Source: HK1 sp965202875 (GTDB taxonomy: Bacteria > Pseudomonadota > Gammaproteobacteria > HK1). Taken from it: a stretch of 64,000 nt of DNA. Both the position numbers and the translations under genes were made by a program. Of this stretch, positions 38,059 through 47,296 are shown piece after piece. The stretch is taken from positions 2,542,001 through 2,606,000 of the forward strand of contig OZ241870.1 in the NCBI GenBank assembly GCA_965202875.1, in the 5' to 3' direction. Under the pieces are notes generated by a model. That model was not told the DNA's origin. It ran no database searches and worked only from the letters and a program-made list of their open reading frames with translations. Each line of letters begins with the position of its first letter. Positions within the stretch are counted from its first letter, which is position 1.

Positions 38059-38161
38059 AAGACCCCGCCGCCCTCCGAGACGATCCGACTGCGGGCAATC
38101 CGGTGGAGGCGGACATGGTTCTACGGTCCCCAAGACCCCGCTACCCTCCGAGACGATCCGA
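38059..38161 (+). repeat. 30-bp direct repeat abutting the LysR start codon
   Basis: Positions 38059-38088 and 38132-38161 match at 28 of 30 bases; both end in CCTCCGAGACGATCCGA. The second copy ends exactly one base before the ATG of the LysR-type gene, so the repeat duplicates its leader. It could be a regulator-binding pair or a simple duplication. Confidence 0.7.
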
Positions 38162-39112
38162 ATGGCCACACAACGTTTCTACTACAAGCGGAACCGGCTC
38201 AAGCAGCTCCGGGCGTTCTGCCACGCGGTGCAGACGCAGAGCATCTCCAAGGCGGCCGACCGCATCCACCTGAGCCAGCCCTCGGTCTCGCTCCAGATCC
38301 GGGCCCTGGAACAGGAGATGGGCACGGTGCTGTTCGAGCGCCGCGGGCCCAGGATCTCGCTGACCCCGGAGGGCCGGGTGTTGTACGAGCTGGCGTCGCC
38401 GCTGGTCGAGGGCATCGACAACCTGCCCGGTGCATTCGCCGCGCGCTGCGGGAACCTCGACACCGGCGAGATCCACGTCGCGGCCGGCGAATCCACCATC
38501 CTCTACCTGCTGCCGAGCTTCGTGGAGCGCTTCGCGGCCGAGCATCCGGGGATCGAGATCCGGCTGCACAACGTGACCGGGCGCGAGGGACTGGAGCAGC
38601 TACGTGGCGACAGCGTCGACTTCGCCGTCGGGGCGATGTTCGATACGCCGAGCGACATCGTCTACCGCCCGATCTTCACGTACCCGACCGTCCTGATCGC
38701 CCCGGGCGGTCACCCGCTGGCCACCCTCGAGACCGTCACCCTCGAGGACATCGCGCCTTACGGGCTCATCCTCCCACCGCGGCACCTGAGCACCTGGCGC
38801 ATCGTCGACATCGTCTTCCAGCAGCACAAGGTCGAGTACAAGGTAACCATCGAGGCCGGCGGCTGGGAGGTCATCAAGCGTTACGTGGCGCGGGGGCTCG
38901 GGGTGTCCATCGTCTCGAGCATCTGCATGACGGAAGAGGACCGTCTGTCGTCGATCCCGCTCGACGCCTATTTCCCGGGCCGCACCTACGGTGTCGTGCT
39001 CCGGCGCGGGAAGTTCCTCTCTCCGGCGGCGCGGCGTTTCCTCGAGATGCTCGATCCCGGCTGTATCGTCCCCGGCCCTGGCGGACCTGACGCCGCAACC
39101 CGCGTGCTATAG
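38162..39112 (+). CDS. LysR-family transcriptional regulator, CysB/Cbl-like
   Basis: A 316-residue DNA-binding regulator. A winged helix-turn-helix occupies residues ~12-70 (LKQLRAFCHAVQTQSISKAA, then LSQPSVSLQIRALE and RRGPRISLTPEG). A LysR substrate-binding domain follows (IHVAAGESTILYLLPSFVER, GGHPLATL, RYVARGLGVSIVSS). The spacing and the GWEVIKRYVARGLG segment resemble CysB-type regulators of sulfur metabolism, which sense N-acetylserine or sulfur signals, but no sulfur gene is adjacent, so the ligand is unknown. It is followed 115 bp later by clpS. Confidence 0.8.
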   Translation: MATQRFYYKRNRLKQLRAFCHAVQTQSISKAADRIHLSQPSVSLQIRALEQEMGTVLFERRGPRISLTPEGRVLYELASPLVEGIDNLPGAFAARCGNLDTGEIHVAAGESTILYLLPSFVERFAAEHPGIEIRLHNVTGREGLEQLRGDSVDFAVGAMFDTPSDIVYRPIFTYPTVLIAPGGHPLATLETVTLEDIAPYGLILPPRHLSTWRIVDIVFQQHKVEYKVTIEAGGWEVIKRYVARGLGVSIVSSICMTEEDRLSSIPLDAYFPGRTYGVVLRRGKFLSPAARRFLEMLDPGCIVPGPGGPDAATRVL

Positions 39113-39227
39113 TCCGCCCCGTTCGACGGGCAAGCGGCACAACCTTTCCGCGGCCCGGTCGAAAGCCGTCCACGGTGACGCGCGCGGTGCTTCGTTCAAG
39201 GCTGGCTCGACGACCCGGTATCCGGAC

Positions 39228-39548
39228 ATGGCAGATCGACCCGACCCTCTCCACGACGACGGGGTGGCCGTCCAGGACGCGAAGCCGAAACTCAAGCAAC
39301 CCCCGCTGTACAACGTCATCCTGCTCAACGACGACTACACGCCGATGGCGTTCGTCGTCCACGTGATCGAACACTTCTTCGGCCTGGCGCGCGAGCAGGC
39401 GGTCAGGATCATGCTGCACGTGCATACCCGCGGCAAGGGCGTGTGCGGCTGCTACTCGCGCGAGATCGCGGAAACGAAGGTCGCCCAGGTGAACGACTAC
39501 TCTCGCGAGAACAATCATCCACTTCTGTGTACGATGGAACGTGCGTAA
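39228..39548 (+). CDS. clpS: ATP-dependent Clp protease adaptor ClpS
   Basis: A 106-residue adaptor that delivers N-end-rule substrates to ClpAP. Conserved ClpS elements: YNVILLNDDYTPMAFVV (the NDD N-degron pocket), the HTRGKGVCG loop, and YSREIAETKV. The N-terminal 24 residues are the flexible tail that reaches into ClpA. The start at 39228 gives the family length. Its stop is 22 bp before the clpA start, the classic clpSA order. Confidence 0.95.
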   Translation: MADRPDPLHDDGVAVQDAKPKLKQPPLYNVILLNDDYTPMAFVVHVIEHFFGLAREQAVRIMLHVHTRGKGVCGCYSREIAETKVAQVNDYSRENNHPLLCTMERA

Positions 39549-39570
39549 CACGAGGCCGAGGATCGACGGC

Positions 39571-41850
<2,280 letters not shown>

Positions 41851-41871
41851 CCGGCGGCGGTTCCGACGGGG

Positions 41872-42756
41872 TTGGGGGTGTCGAAGGTCGGCGGCCCGGT
41901 GCTGCATCCCGCCGGGACATCGAGGTCCGGCGGCCGGGCAGTGCTCACGGGGACGGCGAAGACGGGCGGATCGATTGTGCTCCCGATGGGGAGGTCGGGA
42001 TCCGGGGGGCCCGGTTGTGCTTCCGGTCAGGACGTCGAGATCTGGCGACTCGATTGTGTCCGCCATCGCAGCGCACTCCATGGATTCGATGCAGCACTGG
42101 ACACGCCGGAGCGCGCTCGCCTCCAGGCCATGCGCCGCGATGGCGCCCGCCTGCAATTCGCGGCCGGGCGCTGGCTCACCCGCCACGTCCTCGCCCGGCG
42201 GATCGGCTGTGCCGAGGCCAGGATCGAGCTGAGCGTCGACCCGCACGGTCGGCCGGCACTCGCCGCGGGCGGCAACCTCGACTTCAATCTCTCCCACTCC
42301 GGCTCACTCGTCGTGCTCGCGCTCGGTACGACGCGGGTGGGCGTCGACGTCGAGTCGACGAACCGCACCAACGACTGGCGATCCATCGCCCGCCGGTTTT
42401 TCTCCGCGGCCGAAGTCGCGGCCATCGAGACGTATCCCGAAGCAGGGCAGCGCGCCGTGTTCTTCCGCGTCTGGGTCCGCAAGGAAGCGTTCGTCAAGGC
42501 CCTCGGCACCGGCATCGCCACCGGCCTCACCCGCTTTGACGTGAGCGCCGGCCCCGAACCGGCCCTCACCGGCGCCCGTATCGACGGAATCGACGTAGCC
42601 GAGTGGTCGATTCGGGACTTTGTCCCGGGGCCGGGATACGTCGGGGCGGTAGCGGCTCGGACCGCACGACCGCGCGTGCGAATTCACGATGTCGAGCCTT
42701 GCCGGCCGGGGGCAAGGAGAGTTTCGGGAACGGCGCTTCCCTCCGCCGTCCCTTGA
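41872..42756 (+). CDS. 4'-phosphopantetheinyl transferase, Sfp type
   Basis: Transfers phosphopantetheine from CoA to carrier proteins. The Sfp/AcpT core is visible: GRPALAAGGNLDFNLSHSG (P-loop-like substrate contact), GVDVE (Mg2+ residues D and E), and WVRKEAFVKALGTG with the catalytic Glu-Lys. The enzyme proper probably begins near DVEIWRLDC (residue ~55). Upstream, four degenerate ~13-residue repeats (GGPVLHPAGTSRS, GGRAVLTGTAKT, GGSIVLPMGRSGS, GGPGCASGQ) form an odd extension, so the start could be ATG 41986 instead. No polyketide or peptide synthetase gene is near; fatty-acid ACP is a plausible target. Confidence 0.85.
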   Translation: MGVSKVGGPVLHPAGTSRSGGRAVLTGTAKTGGSIVLPMGRSGSGGPGCASGQDVEIWRLDCVRHRSALHGFDAALDTPERARLQAMRRDGARLQFAAGRWLTRHVLARRIGCAEARIELSVDPHGRPALAAGGNLDFNLSHSGSLVVLALGTTRVGVDVESTNRTNDWRSIARRFFSAAEVAAIETYPEAGQRAVFFRVWVRKEAFVKALGTGIATGLTRFDVSAGPEPALTGARIDGIDVAEWSIRDFVPGPGYVGAVAARTARPRVRIHDVEPCRPGARRVSGTALPSAVP

Positions 42757-42905
42757 CCCGTGGTCGGACGCCGATCTTCGTCCTGCCACCGCGCTCCCGA
42801 CCTCCATACCCTCTGAGCGCTTCTCACCCCCATGCTCTATGATCGAAGTTTCGACGTCATCGTCGATGGAAACGTCTCGATAGAAGCTGTCTCGACAACC
42901 GAAGG

Positions 42906-43589
42906 ATGGAACCGCCGCACTACCACGGGCACCGCAAACGCCTCCGCGAACGTTTCCTCAAGGGCGGCCTGGCGGGGTTCGCGGAGCACGAGGTCGTCGA
43001 GCTGCTGCTGACCCTGGCCATCCCCCGCTCGGACGTGAAGCAGCCCGCCAAGGCGCTGCTCGCGCGCTTCGGCAGCCTGCGAGGGGTCCTGGACGCCCCG
43101 CTGTCCGAGCTGCGCTCGGTGGCCGGCGTCGGCGAGGTCGCCGCGGTCGCTCTGCACGTCGTCCGCGAATCGGCGACCCTCTACCTGCAACAGGCATCGG
43201 AGGGAGCGGAGGTGCTCCGCGACCCGCAACGCCTCGCCGACTTCTGGCGCATGAGGATCGGCGCCCTCGGGCACGAGGTGTTCGCGGTGGCGTACCTGGA
43301 CTCCGCGTACCGCTTGCTCCGCAACGGCGTCGAGACGTTGCAGGAGGGCACCATCGACCGTGCCGCGGTGTATCCCCGCCGCGTGGTGGAGGCCGCGCTC
43401 CGGCGGCAGGCGGCGGCCCTGGTGCTCGCGCACAACCACCCGAGCGGCAACGTCGCGCCGAGCGAGCACGACAAGGTGATCACGCGGGCCATCGTGCTGG
43501 CGGCCGAGACCATCGGCCTGCGGGTGGTCGATCACCTGATCGTGTCGCCGGAGGAGGCCTTCAGCTTCAGGAAGGCGGGGCTGTTGTGA
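42906..43589 (+). CDS. radC: RadC-family JAB/MPN domain protein
   Basis: 227 residues. Helix-hairpin-helix-like N-terminus (LRSVAGVGEVAAVALH), then an MPN/JAB fold with the metal motif AHNHPSGN followed by SEHD, which keeps the His-x-His...Asp metal set, plus LRVVDHLIVS near the end. E. coli RadC was once linked to repair, but the family's biochemical role is unresolved and copies are common in mobile and defence regions. It is the first gene of the defence island here. The start at 42906 follows AAGG too closely for an ideal RBS. Confidence 0.92.
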   Translation: MEPPHYHGHRKRLRERFLKGGLAGFAEHEVVELLLTLAIPRSDVKQPAKALLARFGSLRGVLDAPLSELRSVAGVGEVAAVALHVVRESATLYLQQASEGAEVLRDPQRLADFWRMRIGALGHEVFAVAYLDSAYRLLRNGVETLQEGTIDRAAVYPRRVVEAALRRQAAALVLAHNHPSGNVAPSEHDKVITRAIVLAAETIGLRVVDHLIVSPEEAFSFRKAGLL

Positions 43590-43825
43590 GCCTGGAGCGC
43601 CGGCCCGGCGGGCGCGTGGGCCGGCTGCTTCCATACCGGACCTTGGAGGCCCGCAAGGAGGATGCGCTCATGGTCCCGCCGTATCGCCCGGAGCGGGTGG
43701 ACGAGGCGGGCCGGCACTTCGACGCCGCCACAGGCCGTATCCAGGCGGGAGGGTTCCCGGTCGCGACACCGCCCGAAGCGGCGGTCGGCCGGGAATGCGA
43801 TCCGCGGGCGTTGTGCCGGGCGGGG
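43586..43825 (+). pseudogene. Possible C-terminal remnant of a PD-(D/E)XK nuclease
   Basis: A GTG overlapping the radC stop opens a frame reading RVGRLLPYRTLEARKEDALM, then FDAATGRIQAGGFPV and RECDPRALCRAG. The last part recalls the FPxxP...C..CD.R.LC end of Cas4/AddB-like nucleases, but most cysteines and all of the catalytic domain are missing. The frame continues to 43951 as improbable protein. It may be a remnant or chance; it is all I see in the 340-bp gap before the next gene. Confidence 0.25.
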
Positions 43826-43929
43826 GTATCATCGGCGGGATCGGCGACATCGACGAATCGGAGGCACTGGCGGCATGACCCCTGCGGACCTCGAACGCCA
43901 ACACCATCGGCGGGAAGATCCTCCTCGGC

Positions 43930-45261
43930 GTGCGTGACGACGGCGACGTGATCGGAGTGAAGGACACCAACGCCCTGTGCGCCCGCGTCCAGGACGTCGC
44001 CCACAACTGCGATCCGGCGGTGAAGGTGCTGGTGGAGCCGGTGGACGGGGTACTCGTGGTCCACGTCCGGGAGAGCGACGCCAAGCCGGTGCAGTGCAGC
44101 GACGGCTTCTTCTGGCGTCAGGGCGCGGTGACCCAGAAGATGAGCCGTGACGACATCCGCGACTTCTTCCGCACCGAGGGCGTGATCCGGTTCGACCTCT
44201 CCCCCTGCTCCCGTTTCCGCTACCCGGAGGATTTCGACCGCGGGAAGTTCAACGCCTGGCTCGCCCTGTCCGGCATCACCGGAAACCCGCCGGTCGAGGA
44301 CGTGCTGGTCAACATCGAGGTCGCCGAGCGAACGGGCGACGGGCTGCTCTTCCGCAACGCGGGGGTGCTCTTCTTCGCCAGGAACGTGCGCCGTTTCTTC
44401 CCGGAGGCGTACATCACCTGCCTGCTGGGGCGGGGCACGGACAAGGTGCACATCCTGGACCGCAAGGACTTCGACGGCGGCATCGTGGCCGACGTCGAGG
44501 ACGCCATGCGCTTCGTCGAGCGCAACACCCGCACCGCCTACCGCATCGAGAGCCTGCGGCGGCAGAACATCCCGGAGTACCCGATGGAGGCGGTGCGCGA
44601 GGCGATCACCAACGCAGTCATGCACCGCGACTGGTTCTTCGACGGCGCCAACGTCTTCGTCGAGGTCTACGCGGATCGGATCGAGGTGATCAGCCCCGGC
44701 AGCCTGCCCAAGGGCCTGACCCTGGCCGATCTCGGGCACATGAGCATCCGCCGGAACCCGCTCATCGCCGACCTGCTCCACCGCATCGACTTCATCGAGA
44801 AAGCGGGCACCGGGATCCGGCGCATCCGGGACGGCGCGAAGGCTGTGGACTGCCCGGAACCGGAGTTCGGGGCCGATCGCTTCGTCACCGTCACCTTCCG
44901 TCCGAACCCGGAAGTTCGGGAGGTGCCGGGGGATGATCGGGTTACCGGGGAAGTCACCGAGGAAGTTACCGGGGAAGTCACCGGGCAAGATACCGGGGAA
45001 GTCACCGATCAAGTCACCGATCAAATCGGCCCCGAAGTTCGACTGCTGCGGGTGATGCTGGGGGAAATGACCAGACAGCAGATTCAGGAGGCTCTTGGCC
45101 TGAAACACCGGGACCACTTCAGCGAAGTCTATCTGCTCCCCGCCCTGCAAGCCGGTCTGATCGAAATGACCATCCCCGACAAGCCGCGTAGCAGCCGGCA
45201 GCGTTACCGCCTGACGCCCGCGGGAAGCGAATACCTGAAACGAACCGGAGATGCCCGGTAA
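43930..45261 (+). CDS. AlbA_2/HATPase-type putative regulator, N-terminus broken
   Basis: 443 codons from GTG 43930. Family members start with an AlbA_2 (schlafen-like) domain of ~120 residues and end with an HATPase_c_4 domain. Here only the tail of AlbA_2 (TIGGKILLGVRDDGDVIGV) precedes the intact C-terminal part: MEAVREAITNAVMHRDW, DRIEVISPGSLPKGL, IDFIEKAGTGIRRIRDGA. ATG 43875 starts MTPADLE, the usual family opening, but in another frame. This indicates an internal deletion of ~45 codons with a frameshift. A VTGEVTEEV-type linker (44940-45030) precedes a winged-helix end. Its stop overlaps the mod ATG (TAATG), so it is co-transcribed with the restriction genes and may once have regulated them. 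Confidence 0.7.
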   Translation: MRDDGDVIGVKDTNALCARVQDVAHNCDPAVKVLVEPVDGVLVVHVRESDAKPVQCSDGFFWRQGAVTQKMSRDDIRDFFRTEGVIRFDLSPCSRFRYPEDFDRGKFNAWLALSGITGNPPVEDVLVNIEVAERTGDGLLFRNAGVLFFARNVRRFFPEAYITCLLGRGTDKVHILDRKDFDGGIVADVEDAMRFVERNTRTAYRIESLRRQNIPEYPMEAVREAITNAVMHRDWFFDGANVFVEVYADRIEVISPGSLPKGLTLADLGHMSIRRNPLIADLLHRIDFIEKAGTGIRRIRDGAKAVDCPEPEFGADRFVTVTFRPNPEVREVPGDDRVTGEVTEEVTGEVTGQDTGEVTDQVTDQIGPEVRLLRVMLGEMTRQQIQEALGLKHRDHFSEVYLLPALQAGLIEMTIPDKPRSSRQRYRLTPAGSEYLKRTGDAR

Positions 45262-47294
45262 TGCCGAAGATCGACGTCACGAAGACCGAGCTGGTCTGGC
45301 CCGGCAAGTACGAGGAAGACGGGACCCTCAAGGAAGTTCCGCGGGTCAGCCTGCCGTTCCAGGTCATCGAGACCGTCAACGAGAGCCGCGCCACGCGCGA
45401 GGCGAAGAAAGGTGGCGTGCAGACGTCGTTGTTCGACGTTTACGAAGGCAACGAGGGTGACACCTTCGAGGAGGGATGGAAGAACAAGCTCATCTGGGGC
45501 GACAACCTGTTGGTGATGGGATCGCTGCTTGAGAAATTCGCCGGGAAGATCGATCTGATTTACATCGATCCGCCGTTTGCCACGGGGGCGGATTTCTCGT
45601 TTACGACCGAGATCGGTGACGGAAACATTCGACTCGACAAGGAGGCATCGGTAGTAGAGGAGAAGGCATATCGCGACACTTGGGGTCGTGGATTCATCAG
45701 TTACACGCAGATGATGAGGGAGCGTCTGACGTTGATCCGATCGCTCATATCCCAGGAAGGCCACCTTGTCGTTCATGTCGCTCCCAATGTAAGTCCATAC
45801 CTCAGATTGATATTGGACGAAATATTCGGCATCGAGAACTTCAGAAATGAAATAGTGGTTCATAGACCGATAACGAAAAACCTGCAACGACAATTCAAGG
45901 TAATCACGGCTCTTCCGCAAGGTCACGATGTACTGCTTTGGTACTCCATGCAAGCAAGTACGAGGGTTTCGAATTTACTGGTGCCATACGAAACATCCTC
46001 ACCTGAAGGCTACTGGCACCGTTTCTGGAGTGGCGCCGATCGGCCAAGTATGCGATACGAATTGCTCTCTGAAACACCAACTCACGGTCAGTGGAAGTGG
46101 GAAAAGGGACGAGCATTGCGGGCAGTTGAGAGTTACAATGAATTTCGTGCGGAAGGAGGCGGACGTTCATTGGTGGAATACTGGCGAGATACGGGCAAGA
46201 AGTTCGAGTTCATCCGGAAATCATCGACCGGGACCGTGGAAAACTGGTTTTCGCCTAATGACGACAAGATCGGCGACACCGTATGGGATGACGTCAAGAC
46301 TTACGAAAACCGCAAAGATTACGCTACCCAGAAACATGAACAACTTTTGACACGTGTCATTGAATGGCTCAGCGGGTCAAACGACCTTGTCGCAGATTTC
46401 TTCTGTGGCTCCGGTACTACCCTTGCCGTCGCCGAAAAACTCGGCAGGCGCTGGATCGGATGCGATCTCGGTCGATGGGGTATCCATATTACCCGCAAAC
46501 GCCTTCTCGGCATCGAGAACTGCAAGCCGTTCGATGTTCTGAACCTTGGCAGGTATGAACGCCAGTACTGGCAGGGCGTGACCTTCGGAAAGAAGGACAA
46601 GCCGGTCACGGAACAGGCGCTCTATGAATATCTTGCCTTCATTCTGAAACTCCATGGCTCCCGACCCGTGACCGGCCTGATCCATCTGCACGGCAAGAAA
46701 GGCAAAGCGATGGTTCACGTAGGTGCAGTGGACGCTCCGGTCACCATCGGGGAAATCGAGTCCGCGGTGGAGGAATGTCTCAAGCTGAAGCAGAAGGAGC
46801 TGCATGTCCTCGGCTGGGAGTGGGAGATGGGCCTTCAGAACCTCGTGGTTCAGGAGGCGAAGAACAAGGGCATCAAGCTCCTCCTGTTGCAGATCCCGCG
46901 CGAAGTGATGGAGCAGCAGGCCACCGACAAGGGCGACGTTCGCTTCTTCGAGCTGGCCTACCTGGACGCCGCGATCGAGAAGCCGAAGAAGCTCACCGCG
47001 CAGGTGACCCTCAAGGATTTCGTGATTCCCAACGCCGAGCTCATCCCGGACGAGGTGCGGAGCAAGGTCACGAAGTGGTCGGACTACATCGACTACTGGG
47101 CGGTGGATTGGGACTTCCGGAACGACACCTTCATGCAGGGCTGGGTGGCCTACCGCACCCGCAAGGAGCGGACGCTTCCGCTCGCTTCCGATCCGCACGC
47201 CTACGGGAAGCCCGGCAAGTACCGGGTGCTGGTCAAGGTCATCGACATCTTCGGCAACGACACGTCGAAAGGCTACGACGTCGAGGTGAAGTAA
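45261..47294 (+). CDS. mod: Type III restriction-modification, DNA methyltransferase subunit (Mod)
   Basis: A 677-residue adenine-N6 methyltransferase that recognises the target sequence for the Mod2Res complex. Beta-class motif order: catalytic DPPF (residues 103-106, in IDLIYIDPPFATG) before the AdoMet motif DFFCGSGTT (~residue 377). The target-recognition region lies between, at about 45640-46400, and is clearly richer in A/T than its flanks, suggesting a swapped recognition domain. It overlaps the preceding gene by one base and ends 2 bp before res, so all are in one operon. Confidence 0.93.
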   Translation: MPKIDVTKTELVWPGKYEEDGTLKEVPRVSLPFQVIETVNESRATREAKKGGVQTSLFDVYEGNEGDTFEEGWKNKLIWGDNLLVMGSLLEKFAGKIDLIYIDPPFATGADFSFTTEIGDGNIRLDKEASVVEEKAYRDTWGRGFISYTQMMRERLTLIRSLISQEGHLVVHVAPNVSPYLRLILDEIFGIENFRNEIVVHRPITKNLQRQFKVITALPQGHDVLLWYSMQASTRVSNLLVPYETSSPEGYWHRFWSGADRPSMRYELLSETPTHGQWKWEKGRALRAVESYNEFRAEGGGRSLVEYWRDTGKKFEFIRKSSTGTVENWFSPNDDKIGDTVWDDVKTYENRKDYATQKHEQLLTRVIEWLSGSNDLVADFFCGSGTTLAVAEKLGRRWIGCDLGRWGIHITRKRLLGIENCKPFDVLNLGRYERQYWQGVTFGKKDKPVTEQALYEYLAFILKLHGSRPVTGLIHLHGKKGKAMVHVGAVDAPVTIGEIESAVEECLKLKQKELHVLGWEWEMGLQNLVVQEAKNKGIKLLLLQIPREVMEQQATDKGDVRFFELAYLDAAIEKPKKLTAQVTLKDFVIPNAELIPDEVRSKVTKWSDYIDYWAVDWDFRNDTFMQGWVAYRTRKERTLPLASDPHAYGKPGKYRVLVKVIDIFGNDTSKGYDVEVK

Positions 47295-47296
47295 TC

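Noticed and set aside
44940..45030. Short direct repeats (ACCGGGGAAGTC-type) as a possible iteron or regulatory array
   Set aside because: They encode the VTGEV/VTDQV linker found in this protein family and lie in frame inside the gene.
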